A stretch of DNA of 61,225 bases, from positions 1-61,225 of the forward strand of contig NZ_JALVAO010000045.1 in the NCBI RefSeq assembly GCF_027011145.1, written 5' to 3'. Made by a program: the position numbers and the translations under genes. Below the pieces are notes generated by a model. It was not told the origin of the DNA. It made no database searches and saw nothing but the letters and a program-made list of their open reading frames with translations. Of the stretch, positions 43,398 to 53,691 are shown one piece after another (within the stretch, counting starts at the first letter, position 1; each line of letters starts with the position of its first letter). Source of the stretch: Thermococcus sp. (GTDB taxonomy: Archaea; Methanobacteriota_B; Thermococci; Thermococcales; Thermococcaceae).

Positions 43398-44120
43398 TGC
43401 TAAAAGGGCCATAACAACGGCGAAGGCCTTTTTTAGGGAAGATGCCCTCGTTCTCTTCGCTATTTTCGCTCCAAGCTGTGCGCCGATTATCAACCCGGGG
43501 ACGAGGAGGACGAGCCACTGAACTTCAACGTTGCCCATAGCGTAGTGTTTTAACGCTCCAGCGGTGGCCGTGAACACTATTGCAAAGCTCGAGGTGGCAA
43601 CCGCGTAGTGGATGGGCAGTCCAAGGTACGTGAGGAAGGGCACGTTGATTATACCCCCACCTATTCCGAGTAGCCCGCTCGCTATTCCAGCGAAGAAGCC
43701 ACCAAGAGGGATGAGCCTGTAGTTTACCCTAACGTCCTCGAGTTTAATCTCATCTGGTTCTGCCGTCTTCTTGCGGTATATTCTCACCGCAACGAGGATT
43801 AGGGCAAGGCCGAAAATCACCTTCAGCTGGGAGGCACTTATAAAGCTCGTGAGCCAGGCACCAATGTACGCCCCGATTACAGCCGTTGAAGCCAGCAAAA
43901 GGCCGGCTTTGTAGTGTATTCTCCCCTGCCTGTGGTAGGCTATGGCCGAGCTGAGGGAAGTGAAGACAACGGCCGCGCTGGATGTTCCGACTGCATGGTG
44001 CATCTCAACGCCGAGGGAATTGAGGGTAGGCACTATTAGAAAGCCTCCCCCCAGACCGAAGAGCGCCGCGAGGATTCCGATGAAGACACCGACGGCGAGG
44101 TAGCCAAAGTATCTCAGCAT
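43356..44120 (-). CDS. TauE/SafE family anion transporter (second copy)
   Basis: A 254-residue paralogue of 42026, with GILAALFGLGGGFLIVPTLN and GGFFAGIASGLLGIGGGIINVPFL at matching places and highly similar loops (VGTSSAAVVFT). The copies probably arose by local duplication. It is followed upstream by a hypothetical gene 4 bp away, suggesting joint transcription with the genes at 44125 and perhaps 44594. The anion carried cannot be told. Confidence 0.88.
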   Translation of the reverse strand: MLRYFGYLAVGVFIGILAALFGLGGGFLIVPTLNSLGVEMHHAVGTSSAAVVFTSLSSAIAYHRQGRIHYKAGLLLASTAVIGAYIGAWLTSFISASQLKVIFGLALILVAVRIYRKKTAEPDEIKLEDVRVNYRLIPLGGFFAGIASGLLGIGGGIINVPFLTYLGLPIHYAVATSSFAIVFTATAGALKHYAMGNVEVQWLVLLVPGLIIGAQLGAKIAKRTRASSLKKAFAVVMALLALRMILKGLGLAIP

Positions 44121-44124
44121 TGAA

Positions 44125-44583
44125 TCACCACTCGAAGGCTATCGCTTCAATCAGCTTTATCAGGGCCTCGGCATCTTTCTCTATGAAGCCTTTCGGAAGG
44201 CCTAGTCCCCTCTCATCGCTCCGCTGGTAGTTTATTCCGTTCCTCTCGGCTATTTCAATTACCCTTTCAGGAGTTTTGCCCACGACCGGGCCCTTACCGG
44301 GCTCTCCGTTGAGGATTCCGAGCTCGATTACCTCTCCCCTGAACTCCGGGACGACTCCAAAGGCGAAGACGTTCCTCCCCGGAACGTCGTGGTCGGTTAA
44401 ATCGGCTATCGCTTTGACGGAAACATCGATGAGTGGCCAATCCTCGGGGTTTTCAACCACGAAGGCTAGCCTGTCAGTGAACTCGCCCTCGTCGTCCCCG
44501 AATTCGAATATTAGGCCATTACCTTCCTCGAAAACCTCGCCGTAAGGCTCGAGGAGTTTCTTAAGTTTCCCCTTCCAGTCCAT
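44125..44583 (-). CDS. Hypothetical cytosolic protein
   Basis: This 152-residue acidic protein starts MDWKGKLKKLLEPYGEVFEEG after GGAGGAAAC. It has alternating strands and helices (LIFEFGDDEGEFTDRLAF, ERVIEIAERNGINYQ) and no membrane segment. I do not recognise a family. It sits between the 2-hydroxyacid dehydrogenase (10 bp away) and the TauE copy (4 bp away), so the three genes are likely an operon. Confidence 0.6.
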   Translation of the reverse strand: MDWKGKLKKLLEPYGEVFEEGNGLIFEFGDDEGEFTDRLAFVVENPEDWPLIDVSVKAIADLTDHDVPGRNVFAFGVVPEFRGEVIELGILNGEPGKGPVVGKTPERVIEIAERNGINYQRSDERGLGLPKGFIEKDAEALIKLIEAIAFEW

Positions 44584-44593
44584 GTTTCCTCCC

Positions 44594-45595
44594 TCACAGC
44601 ATCTTGACCTTTTCAGGCGGGCGGATTTTGAGGACTTCCCTGTTGACGAGAGTATCTGGAACCTCACCTCGGAGAACTGAGAGAAGGTTCTTTACAGCCT
44701 GAAAGCCCATGTCCTCCATGGCCTCCTTAGAGAGGCCCGCATAGTGGGGCGTTAGAACGGTCTCCCACTCGTATTTGAACAGCTCGTGCTCCTGAACGGG
44801 CTCTTTCTCGAAGACATCTGTGGCGTAGCCTTTCAGCCTGCCATCTTCGAGGGCCTTGGCGACGGCGTTCTCATCGACGAGGCTTCCCCTGCCTATGTTC
44901 ACGAGGTATTTCCCCTCGAGGAGCTTCAGCCTTTCCTCGTTGATTATGTGGTAAGTTTCAGGTGTGGCCGGCAGTGCCAAGATAACGATATCGCTCTCCC
45001 TTAAGACGTCATCCAGGGGCATGTAAACGGCCCCAACTTCCCTCTCAATATCCTCCTTCCTCGAACGCGACCAGTAGAGTACCTCCGTCCCCATAGCCTT
45101 CATTCTCCTCGCTATGGCCTTTCCTATCGCACCCATGCCGAGGATTCCGACCCTTTTGCCGTAAACGGTCTCTATCTCCTTGAAACCGCTCCAGACGGTT
45201 TTATGGGAGTCCCACTTTCCGGAGCGAATGAACTTATCTGCGTAGGCTATCTTCCTGAGGAGAGCTATCGTTAAGCCGACCGCGAACTCAGCTACCGCTT
45301 CACTGAGCCATCCTGAAACCTTGGTAACGTAAATTCCCCTTTCCGTTGCTTTCTTCACGTCAACGTGGTCGTAGCCGGCTGAGTGACAGCTTATGACCTT
45401 GAGCCTCTCGGCTTTTTCTATGACCTCCCCGGGAACGGGGTTCAGTGGGGAAACGATTAGCCCGTCGTATTTCCCTATTATCTTCTTGAGTTCATCAACG
45501 CTCGGATAAAGGACAACGTCAACGTCAGCGTATTTTTTGAGCTCCTCCAGCGGTTTGCTCTTCATCTTGAAAAGAACGGCAACCCTGGGTCTCAT
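44594..45595 (-). CDS. D-2-hydroxyacid dehydrogenase family protein
   Basis: The 333-residue protein has the NAD(P) motif GILGMGAIGKAIARRMKAMG near residue 147 and the catalytic set: Arg in NIGRGSLVDE, Glu in DVFEKEPV and His in LTPHYAG. It oxidises or reduces a D-2-hydroxy acid such as lactate, glycerate or a related compound; the substrate is not clear and it is distinct from the classical glyoxylate reductase of the group. ATG 45595 follows AAGGTGGTGTT. Likely first gene of the operon with 44125 and 43356. Confidence 0.87.
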   Translation of the reverse strand: MRPRVAVLFKMKSKPLEELKKYADVDVVLYPSVDELKKIIGKYDGLIVSPLNPVPGEVIEKAERLKVISCHSAGYDHVDVKKATERGIYVTKVSGWLSEAVAEFAVGLTIALLRKIAYADKFIRSGKWDSHKTVWSGFKEIETVYGKRVGILGMGAIGKAIARRMKAMGTEVLYWSRSRKEDIEREVGAVYMPLDDVLRESDIVILALPATPETYHIINEERLKLLEGKYLVNIGRGSLVDENAVAKALEDGRLKGYATDVFEKEPVQEHELFKYEWETVLTPHYAGLSKEAMEDMGFQAVKNLLSVLRGEVPDTLVNREVLKIRPPEKVKML

Positions 45596-45713
45596 AACAC
45601 CACCTTGAGACCTTTATCGAAACGACCCTAATAAGATTTCCGGAGTATTAAGATGCGAAAACAGTCCGGGAAAGCTTAAAAACTCCTCCCTGTTCTCTCT
45701 TTAGGTGGTGCTC

Positions 45714-47162
45714 ATGGGGAAGGTAAAGCGCGAAAAGTGGAGCAACGAGTTCAGCGAGTGGTATAACGAGCTCCTCGAAACCGCTGGAATAATCGATAAG
45801 CGTTATCCTGTCAAGGGTATGAACGTCTGGCTTCCCTACGGTCTCAGGATTATGCGCAATATAGAGGCCTTCATAAGGGCCGAAATGGAGAGAACAGGCC
45901 ACGATGAGGTTCTCTTCCCTGCTCTTATTCCCGAAACGGAGTTCCAGAAGGAAGCAGAGCACATAAAGGGGTTTGAGGATGAGGTTTACTGGGTCACACA
46001 TGCAGGTCTGGACCCGCTCGACGTAAGGCTCATCCTTCGTCCCACCAGTGAAACCGCTATGTACTCAATGTTCTCCCTCTGGATTCGCTCCCACGCCGAT
46101 TTGCCTTTCAAGGTCTATCAGATAGTGAACGTTTACCGCTACGAGACCAAGCACACCAGGCCCCTCATCAGAGTCAGGGAAATCAGCCGCTTTTTCGAGG
46201 CCCACACCGCTCACGCTGACTTTGAAGACGCGGAGAGGCAGATTAAGGAGGACCTTGAGATATTTGATAGACTCGCCAGGTTCCTTGCTCTCCCCTACAT
46301 AATCTCCAAACGCCCGGAGTGGGACAAGTTCCCCGGTGCCTACTACTCCCTCGGGGCGGAGATAATGATGCCCGACGGCAGGACCCTTCAGATAGGCACG
46401 ATGCACAATTACAAGCAGAACTTCGCCAAGGCCTACGACATAAAATACGAGACGGAAAGCGGTGACCACGAATACGTTCACCAGACTACCTTTGGAATGA
46501 GCGAGAGGCTTTTGGCGGCGGTTATAGCGGTTCACGGAGACGACAACGGAATGGTCCTCCCACCAACTATTGCCCCGATTCAGGTTGTAATCGTGCCCAT
46601 ACCGAAGAAAGAGGCCAGCGTTGACGTCTTCGCATACGCGAGGGAAATTGCCGAGGAGCTTAGAAAAGCCGGCTTTAGGGTTCACGTTGATGAACGCGAC
46701 ATAAGGCCGGGCAGGAAGTACTACGACTGGGAACTCAAGGGAGTTCCCCTTAGAATCGAGGTCGGCCCGAGGGATGTTGAAGGGAGGAAGGCTGTTATAG
46801 CGAGGCGCGACACGATGGAGAAGTTCACAGTCGAGCGCGACAATATCGTTGAAGAGGTCAGAAAGACCCTGGATGAGATTCATGAAAACCTCTACAGCCG
46901 TGCTAAGGAGTTCCTTGAAGGCCACATCAAGCGCGTTGATACGATAGAAGAAGCCAAAGAGGTCTTCGAGGACAGGCGCGGGGTAGTTGAGATTCCCTGG
47001 TGCGGAAGCGAGGAGTGTGGCCTTAAAATGGAGGAAGAGCTCGACGCCAAGATGCTCGGTGTTCCCTACCCTGAGGAGAAGGCTAAAGCTCCAGAGGGCA
47101 AGAAGTGCCCGGTCTGCGGTAGGGAGGCAAAGTTCATAGCGAGGTTCGCGAGGACCTATTGA
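45714..47162 (+). CDS. proS: Prolyl-tRNA synthetase, archaeal/eukaryotic type
   Basis: The 482-residue class II enzyme lacks the bacterial insertion domain and has the archaeal C-terminal extension, ending in ARFARTY, with CPVCG and an earlier CGSEECG as zinc ligands. Motif 2 is [14 protein letters not shown] and motif 3 contains [20 protein letters not shown] 45714 follows GGTGGTGCTC. A TATA element GCTTAAAAAC lies at about 45674-45683. Confidence 0.96.
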   Translation: MGKVKREKWSNEFSEWYNELLETAGIIDKRYPVKGMNVWLPYGLRIMRNIEAFIRAEMERTGHDEVLFPALIPETEFQKEAEHIKGFEDEVYWVTHAGLDPLDVRLILRPTSETAMYSMFSLWIRSHADLPFKVYQIVNVYRYETKHTRPLIRVREISRFFEAHTAHADFEDAERQIKEDLEIFDRLARFLALPYIISKRPEWDKFPGAYYSLGAEIMMPDGRTLQIGTMHNYKQNFAKAYDIKYETESGDHEYVHQTTFGMSERLLAAVIAVHGDDNGMVLPPTIAPIQVVIVPIPKKEASVDVFAYAREIAEELRKAGFRVHVDERDIRPGRKYYDWELKGVPLRIEVGPRDVEGRKAVIARRDTMEKFTVERDNIVEEVRKTLDEIHENLYSRAKEFLEGHIKRVDTIEEAKEVFEDRRGVVEIPWCGSEECGLKMEEELDAKMLGVPYPEEKAKAPEGKKCPVCGREAKFIARFARTY

Positions 47163-47178
47163 TTTCCTTTCCCACCAA

Positions 47179-47227
47179 TATACTTTTAAGTAATTTACTT
47201 CTGAGTAAATTACTGGTGAGTAAATTG
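47179..47227 (+). promoter_or_regulatory. Promoter with AGTAAATTACT inverted/direct repeats before the DUF234 ATPase
   Basis: AGTAATTTACT (47189-47199) and AGTAAATTACT (47204-47214) are perfect inverted copies 4 bp apart; a third partial copy AGTAAATTG (47219-47227) runs into the TTG start. A TATA-like ATACTTTTAA (about 47180-47189) lies just upstream. The array would suit a dimeric winged-helix protein, and the ATPase itself has such a domain, so autoregulation is a fair guess. Confidence 0.5.
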
Positions 47228-48607
47228 TCTTGGAAGTTCGTGGACAGGAAGTGTGAGCTAAGCCTCTTGGAAAACCGATTGGGGAGTGGAAAGGGGGAGT
47301 TCATCGTAATCTACGGGCGTAGAAGGGTGGGAAAAACTGCTCTTATAACGGAGTTTCTAAAAAGACACGGTGGAATATACCTCCTCGCCAGAGAGACCAG
47401 CGACCTGGAAAACCTGAAGCGTTTTTCTGAGAGGATAGCGCTTTACTTTAACGACGAAGTCCTTCTAAAAAACCCCTTCCAGAGCTGGGACGCACTCTTT
47501 GAGTACCTTCATCAAAAAAGTCTTGAGGAGAAGCTAATCGTGGCCATAGACGAGTTTCCTTACCTTGTGCTCTCAAACAGGGCTTTACCCTCAATTCTGC
47601 AGGAGTACTGGGACACCAAGTTCTATAAGGGAAAGCTATACCTCATAATAAGTGGCTCAAGCGTTTCGATGATGGAAAGGCTCCTCGGCTACAAAAGTCC
47701 CCTCTACGGGAGGAGAACGGGTCAGCTGAAGATGGAACCCTTAGATTTTTTCAGCGCCAGGGAATTTCTCCCGGGGTTTACGCTTGAGGACTTTGTGAGG
47801 GCCTATTCGATTCTTGGTGGAACGCCGGCTTACCTGCTCGAATTTGAGGATAACCTAACCCTCGCGGAGAACCTTCTGGAGAGATACTTCAGACAGGACA
47901 GCCTTCTCTACAGCGATGCCCAGTTCGTTTTGAGAGAAGAACTCGACAGGCCGAGGCTTTATTTTGCAATTCTCGAGGCTATAGCCAGGGGCAGAACCAC
48001 AGTGGGTGAGATAATGAACGAGACTGGTCTCGAGAGGGCAACCGTTGGAAAGTACGTCTCAGTTTTGATTGACTTGGGCATTGTCCGTCGTGATGTTCCC
48101 GTGACTGAGAGCAGGAAGAGCAAAAAGGGAAGGTACTACATAAATGACCCCTACTTCGCCTTCTGGTTCAGGTACGTTTATCCAAACGCAGATTTAATCG
48201 AAACAGGTAACGGTGACATGCTTTTGAGAATCGTCATGAACGACCTCGATGAGTATGTGGGGAGAATCTTCGAGGATATCGCGAGGCAGTTCCTGCTGAA
48301 GAAATCCCGCGAACTTCCGTTGAGACCAACAAAAATCGGGAGATGGTGGAGCAAAGGTGAGGAAGTTGACCTCGTCCTCCTCGACGAAATCGAAAAAAAG
48401 GCCCTTCTCGTTGAGGTGAAGTGGAAGGAGTTAAGAAAGCGCGACGCGTTCAGGGTATTTGAGAAGCTCGCTGGAAAATCTCAACTCATGGGACTTAAGG
48501 ATTGGAAGTTTGAGTTTGGAATAATCGCAAAAAGAGTTGAGCCCAAGGAAGAACTAAGGGAACTCGGCTATGTTTGGGACCTCGATGACATGGGTGAGGT
48601 AGCATGA
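47225..48607 (+). CDS. Archaeal-type ATPase with winged helix and DUF234 nuclease-like domain
   Basis: The roughly 460-residue protein has Walker A YGRRRVGKTAL, Walker B VAIDEFPYL and the arginine-rich RRTGQLKMEPL of archaeal AAA ATPases (PF01637). A winged helix follows (TTVGEIMNETGLERATVGKYVSVL), then the DUF234 C-terminus with EVDLVLLDE and LLVEVKWKE, which fits a PD-(D/E)xK nuclease core. The true role of this expanded archaeal family is unknown; mobile-element or toxin-antitoxin links have been suggested. TTG 47225 was chosen because GGTGA lies 5 nt before it; ATG 47159 would start inside the promoter. Confidence 0.85.
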   Translation: MSWKFVDRKCELSLLENRLGSGKGEFIVIYGRRRVGKTALITEFLKRHGGIYLLARETSDLENLKRFSERIALYFNDEVLLKNPFQSWDALFEYLHQKSLEEKLIVAIDEFPYLVLSNRALPSILQEYWDTKFYKGKLYLIISGSSVSMMERLLGYKSPLYGRRTGQLKMEPLDFFSAREFLPGFTLEDFVRAYSILGGTPAYLLEFEDNLTLAENLLERYFRQDSLLYSDAQFVLREELDRPRLYFAILEAIARGRTTVGEIMNETGLERATVGKYVSVLIDLGIVRRDVPVTESRKSKKGRYYINDPYFAFWFRYVYPNADLIETGNGDMLLRIVMNDLDEYVGRIFEDIARQFLLKKSRELPLRPTKIGRWWSKGEEVDLVLLDEIEKKALLVEVKWKELRKRDAFRVFEKLAGKSQLMGLKDWKFEFGIIAKRVEPKEELRELGYVWDLDDMGEVA

Positions 48608-50220
48608 TACTCGGAGTCCACGACGGCCACGACGCCGGAGCCGTTCTGATAGACGGAGACAGGATTTTTGCCGTCAATGAGGAGCGCTTGAACAGAATCA
48701 AGAAATACCGCGGTTTTCCTGAGCTTAGCGTGAGGAAAGTCCTTGAAATGGCCAGTGCCACTCCTGAGGACGTTGATGTTATAGCCGTTGCGGGAATTTT
48801 CAGGAGACAGAAGCGCCTCCTTGAGCTTGAGGAAAACCTGAGGGCAATCTTTGGTAGGGACTTCAAGAGGAAGGTCATATTCGTCGAGCACCACCTCGCT
48901 CATTCCGCGTCAGCTTACTATACATCAGGCTGGCGTGGGGCACTCGCGGTTAGCATAGATGCTGCAGGAGATGGACTGAGTTCCTCGATTTATATAGCGA
49001 GAGACGGCGAGATGGTTAGGATTGCCCAGAGCACTTACCTTGATTCTCTCGGCGATTTTTATGCCTCTGTCACAGAACTGCTCGGCTTCAGGCCGATGAG
49101 ACACGAGGGCAAGGTCATGAGTTTGGCCGCCTACGGAATGCCGACATACGACCTAAGCGCGATAATCGAGCTTAACGGGCTGAGCTTTGACAACCACCTT
49201 AAGGTCATCGGCGTTGAAGCCACCAAGAAACTTGCCGAGTTCTTTGGCTATCCCCTTGAGAGCGCAAAGAGAATAGCAGATGAGATGAAACGCGGAAACC
49301 TTGATGGGAAGCTCCAGAGGAAGGCGATAGAAATAGCGGCCAGTGCTCAGGCTCACCTCGAAAAGCTCATCGAGGAACTCGGTGTAAAACTTAGAGACAA
49401 AGGGCTTCCGGTAGCATACTCGGGAGGAGTCGCCCAGAATGTCAAGGCAAACGCAGTTCTTAGAAAAATCGTCGGCGACGACAACCTCTGGGTCTTTCCG
49501 GCTATGGACGACGCTGGCTTGGCTTTTGGGGCGGCGGTTTTTGTGAAGGCCCAGTTGGAGAGGCTTGACGGCAGGTGGAGGTCCTTCAAGCTTGAGCACG
49601 TCTACCTCGGGCCGGCCTACAGCAGGGAGGAAGTGGAGGGCTTTCTCAAGGGGAAGGGTCTCGAATACGAGGAGGTAAGCGACGTTCCGTCATTTGTCGC
49701 CGACGCCTTGATGGAAGGAAAGCTCGTGGGCTTCTTCCAGGGCCCTATGGAGTTCGGGCCCAGGGCCTTGGGGAACCGCTCGATTTTAGCGGACCCGGGC
49801 GATGAAAGTGTCAAGGAAAGGCTCAACGTCGCGCTGAAGAGGGACGTCTTCCAGCCCTTCGCGCCCTCGCTCCTATGGGAGAAAGCCGGAGAATACCTCG
49901 AAGACTTAAACGGAACTCCCAACGAGTTCATGACGATGAGCTATAAGGCAAGCGAGGACTTTAGGAGGGAAGCGCCGGCGGTTGTGCACGTTGACGGCAC
50001 GACCAGACCGCAGGCGGTAAGGGAGGACGTCAACCCGGTGTATTATCGCATAATTGAGGAGTTCCATAAAAAGACAGGGATTGGAGCGGTGCTGAACACG
50101 AGCTTCAACATACACGGTGAACCAATAGTCTGCTCGCCGGAAGATGCATTAAGGACGTTCAGGAAAGCCGGACTGGACGTTCTGGTACTCGAGGGCTTTG
50201 CGGTGTGGAAAGAGGAATGA
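48604..50220 (+). CDS. NodU/CmcH-type O-carbamoyltransferase
   Basis: The 538-residue protein has the ASKHA-type N-terminal domain with GVHDGHDAGAVLIDG, EHHLAHSASAYY (metal-binding His) and GKVMSLAAYG, and a C-terminal domain with GPMEFGPRALGNRSILADP and LNTSFNIHGEP. The family moves a carbamoyl group from carbamoyl phosphate to a hydroxyl of sugars or antibiotics via carbamoyl-AMP. The acceptor is unknown. Start overlaps the ATPase stop by 4 bp, so the two are co-translated, though their functions look unrelated. Confidence 0.9.
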   Translation: MILGVHDGHDAGAVLIDGDRIFAVNEERLNRIKKYRGFPELSVRKVLEMASATPEDVDVIAVAGIFRRQKRLLELEENLRAIFGRDFKRKVIFVEHHLAHSASAYYTSGWRGALAVSIDAAGDGLSSSIYIARDGEMVRIAQSTYLDSLGDFYASVTELLGFRPMRHEGKVMSLAAYGMPTYDLSAIIELNGLSFDNHLKVIGVEATKKLAEFFGYPLESAKRIADEMKRGNLDGKLQRKAIEIAASAQAHLEKLIEELGVKLRDKGLPVAYSGGVAQNVKANAVLRKIVGDDNLWVFPAMDDAGLAFGAAVFVKAQLERLDGRWRSFKLEHVYLGPAYSREEVEGFLKGKGLEYEEVSDVPSFVADALMEGKLVGFFQGPMEFGPRALGNRSILADPGDESVKERLNVALKRDVFQPFAPSLLWEKAGEYLEDLNGTPNEFMTMSYKASEDFRREAPAVVHVDGTTRPQAVREDVNPVYYRIIEEFHKKTGIGAVLNTSFNIHGEPIVCSPEDALRTFRKAGLDVLVLEGFAVWKEE

Positions 50221-50239
50221 ATATCAAAGTGGATCAAAT

Positions 50240-51448
50240 CTAAAAAGCTATCCTCTCTATTTCGTCCCAGAGCCTTTCGGCCAGCTCTCTCTTGTTCATC
50301 TTTGGCAGTCTCTTAACGCTCTCCCTGGACACGAGCAGAACCTCGTTCTCGTCGCTCCCGAAGGCCTTCAGAGTGTTGGCAACGACTAAGTCGCTTCCGG
50401 CGCGGGCAATCTGTTTCCTAGCCTCTTCAACGAGCTTTTCCTCGCTCGTCTCTGCCTTGAAGCCAACGAGAAACACATCGGGCTGGAGGGCTTTCACGAT
50501 GTCTATTATCTTCGGCGTCGGCTCAAGCTCAAGCGTTAGAGCTTTCCCGCTCTTTATCTTTACCCCAGCCCTGTTCCTGACCCTGAAGTCGCTGACGGCC
50601 GCGGCCAGGACGACGACGTCGTATCTTTTGGCCTTCAGTTCGCTCTCTATCGCCTCCAGCATCTCCTCCACCGTCTCAACCTCAATCTGGTTCTCGACGA
50701 AGCTCGGAACGCTTCCCTTCGTTCTGATTAGCGTCACCTCAGCACCGCGGAAGTCAGCTTCCTCCGCTATGGCAACTCCCATCTTTCCACTGCTCGCGTT
50801 GGTTATGTAGCGAATGGGGTCTATGTACTCCCTCGTCGCGCCTGCTGTGACCAAAACGCGCTTGCCCTCGAGAGTCTTGGGGTGGAGCTTTTTGATGACG
50901 CGGTAGACTATCTCTTCCATCGAGGCTACCTTTGCCTTGCCCTCCTCAAAGCGGGGCCCTATGAACTCAACGCCGAGCTTTTTGAGCTTCTCAATGTTTT
51001 CCCTTACGATTGGGTGCTCATACATGCTGGAGTGCATGGCTGGGGCTATCATTATCGGTGTGTGGGAAAAGGCGGTGGTCACAACGGTAGTAACTGGAGT
51101 ATCGTCAATCCCGCAGGCGATTTTTGAGATGGTGTTGGCCGTCGCAGGACAGACGAGGATTAAGTCTGCCTTGTTTTCGTGCTCTCCGGCAAGTTCAACG
51201 TGCTCAATGAAGCCCGTTATTTCAGTCACGACGGGATTACCTGTGGCGAACTCCATAGCGTAGGGGTGGATTATTTTTTGAGCGTTCTCGCTCATGACCG
51301 CGTGAACTTCCGCTCCGTGTCTTATGAGCTCCCTCGCGAGCTTGACACACTCGACTGCCGCTATGCTCCCGGGAATTGCCAGAACGATTTTCTTGCCGAC
51401 GAGCTTTCTGCTCTTAGTGGCGTAAATTAGCTTGACGTGATGGAGCAT
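50240..51448 (-). CDS. coaBC: Coenzyme A biosynthesis bifunctional protein CoaBC
   Basis: The 402-residue protein fuses a flavoprotein decarboxylase (residues 15-185: LAIPGSIAAVE, CPATANTISKIACGIDDTP, HSSMYEHP) with a phosphopantothenate-cysteine ligase (GKRVLVTAGATREYIDPIRYITNASSGKMG, AAVSDFRV). Together they make 4'-phosphopantetheine from phosphopantothenate and cysteine. ATG 51448 follows GGTGGTTCCC. Confidence 0.94.
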   Translation of the reverse strand: MLHHVKLIYATKSRKLVGKKIVLAIPGSIAAVECVKLARELIRHGAEVHAVMSENAQKIIHPYAMEFATGNPVVTEITGFIEHVELAGEHENKADLILVCPATANTISKIACGIDDTPVTTVVTTAFSHTPIMIAPAMHSSMYEHPIVRENIEKLKKLGVEFIGPRFEEGKAKVASMEEIVYRVIKKLHPKTLEGKRVLVTAGATREYIDPIRYITNASSGKMGVAIAEEADFRGAEVTLIRTKGSVPSFVENQIEVETVEEMLEAIESELKAKRYDVVVLAAAVSDFRVRNRAGVKIKSGKALTLELEPTPKIIDIVKALQPDVFLVGFKAETSEEKLVEEARKQIARAGSDLVVANTLKAFGSDENEVLLVSRESVKRLPKMNKRELAERLWDEIERIAF

Positions 51449-51508
51449 GGGAACCACCGAAAATAGTTTAGAAGAGAGGTTAAGAAACTTCTGACATAGT
51501 TCAGATGT

Positions 51509-52027
51509 TCAGATCAAAACTATCTCAGTGTCTGATGCGCGAGGAATATTTGCCCTGAGTTGTATAAAAAGGCCATCATCTATAATTGAGCTTCTAACTC
51601 TTTCTGTTTCAAACAAATTGACTTTTCCGATTGTTAGGTTGAGAACTGTATCAACAAGCTCCTCTGGTGCATTGGCTGATGTTCCTACTATAATTGTATC
51701 CGGATAAAACTTGCTGACGTTATAAAGGAGCAGTATGACTACGGGGTATGATCCTGTTGAAACGTCAACTCTAAGGAGAAAAGCTTCATGAATAGCTTTA
51801 CCTGTTTCCTTTTCCTCAATTATTGTAACCTCCACTGGTACTTCCACAACGGAGGCCAGTCTGAGTAAAAACTTCTGAAGAGCGTTTTTCGAAACAGTTG
51901 TCCGTACAACAACGCTCTGGGTATCCTCTCGGTAATAAACCCACTGGAGCTTGGAGTCTTCCCTGAGTATAACGTCCATAACACTGTTGAGCCCCTTGAC
52001 TGGAATCTCGAATTCCAATGACATCAT
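51509..52027 (-). CDS. Hypothetical protein
   Basis: A 172-residue protein starting MMSLEFEIPVKGLNSVMDVI after GAGGGGAGTTACC. It has mixed strands and helices, no membrane segment or metal motif, and I do not recognise a family. It has its own TATA box (AATTATAAAC, about 52058-52067 on this strand) and lies 89 bp downstream of DUF190, so it is probably not part of the fluoride-related transcript. Confidence 0.6.
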   Translation of the reverse strand: MMSLEFEIPVKGLNSVMDVILREDSKLQWVYYREDTQSVVVRTTVSKNALQKFLLRLASVVEVPVEVTIIEEKETGKAIHEAFLLRVDVSTGSYPVVILLLYNVSKFYPDTIIVGTSANAPEELVDTVLNLTIGKVNLFETERVRSSIIDDGLFIQLRANIPRASDTEIVLI

Positions 52028-52116
52028 GGTAACTCCCCTCGTTGACAACAATTGTAACTTCAGTTTATAATTAGTTAGTTTTAATCCCTTATTAAGTTAT
52101 TGGGGGGACCTGTTAA

Positions 52117-52874
<758 letters not shown>

Positions 52875-52955
52875 CTAATCCCCCCTGTTCCACTGGTTTG
52901 GATTTATGGATAGAACTGTATCTGGCATCTGAGGTGGCTAATTGATTAGGTCTAT

Positions 52956-53390
52956 TTAAAATTTTTTGGTTTTGTCTCCGAAAGCATAGGACATGTAGTA
53001 GTGGATTAACTCTTCTACCTTTGAGAAGTCCCTCTCTTTCAGGCCCAGCATTTTTCTTAACCTTTTGTTCTCGGCAATTAAGCCCGAGAGAGTTATTGCG
53101 AGGTTTTGATTGTCTAAGGCGGAATAATAGGCCTTAAACTTTAGGGGCGACCACTTCCCTTCGAGCTCGTAGAGTTGCTCTTCAAGTTTTTCAATGTCTT
53201 TTTCAAGCTGAAGTATCTCCTCTTCACTGACGGACTTATCCAAATATCCATTGAGAAGTATTATTCTAAGGGCTTCATCAACTCGGAAACCGTTTCGTCT
53301 ACATGCTTCCTCTATTTTTCTCCACAATTCATCTGGAACGTTAAATGTTACTTTTCTCCACTTTCCCCTTCCACGTACGACTATTTTCAT
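52956..53390 (-). CDS. Ribbon-helix-helix protein with coiled-coil tail
   Basis: This 144-residue protein begins with a basic stretch and a ribbon-helix-helix-like domain (WRKVTFNVPDELWRKIEEACRRNGFRV is the strand and first helix; DEALRIILLNGYL the second). A coiled coil of about 35 residues and a helical tail follow. RHH proteins bind DNA as dimers. It is the last of four genes led by the fluoride riboswitch and overlaps the coiled-coil gene by 50 bp. ATG 53390 follows GGTGGGAAAA. The target is unknown; the operon promoter is one candidate. Confidence 0.7.
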   Translation of the reverse strand: MKIVVRGRGKWRKVTFNVPDELWRKIEEACRRNGFRVDEALRIILLNGYLDKSVSEEEILQLEKDIEKLEEQLYELEGKWSPLKFKAYYSALDNQNLAITLSGLIAENKRLRKMLGLKERDFSKVEELIHYYMSYAFGDKTKKF

Positions 53391-53691
53391 TTTTCCCACC
53401 TATCTGCTTTCTCAGTATTTCGTTTTCCCTGCTCAGCTCACTCCTTAGTTTAATCATATACTCCCTGTCTCGCTTTGCCCTTTTCTCGAACTCAAGGAGT
53501 TCCCTGTAATGAGCTTCCATCTCTTGGAGTTTTTTCGAGAGTTTTTCCTTTTGCTCAAGGAGAATCTCATATTTGAGGACTTTTAGAGTTCTTTCAAGTC
53601 CTTCAACGTCTTTCAGTCTTTCTTCTATCTCCCTTCTCCTTTTTCTGATTTTGTCAAGTTCCTCTCCACTTACCTCAATTTCAATGGCCAT
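53341..53691 (-). CDS. Coiled-coil protein of the fluoride-riboswitch gene set
   Basis: A 116-residue protein that is nearly all coiled coil, with two long charged segments (LDKIRKRRREIEERLKDVEGL and LSKKLQEMEAHYRELLEFEKR) and a basic end. ATG 53691 follows GAAGGAGGGAAAAGAA. It overlaps its upstream neighbour by 22 bp and the RHH gene by 50 bp, which shows tight co-translation. It may serve as a scaffold or partner for the neighbours; I know no family. Confidence 0.6.
   Translation of the reverse strand: MAIEIEVSGEELDKIRKRRREIEERLKDVEGLERTLKVLKYEILLEQKEKLSKKLQEMEAHYRELLEFEKRAKRDREYMIKLRSELSRENEILRKQIGGKNENSRTWKGKVEKSNI

Noticed and set aside
52875-52960. Search for a second fluoride aptamer directly before crcB
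   Set aside because: The leader has a TATA box but lacks GGNGATG, the pseudoknot pair and a GNRA-capped stem with TGATG.
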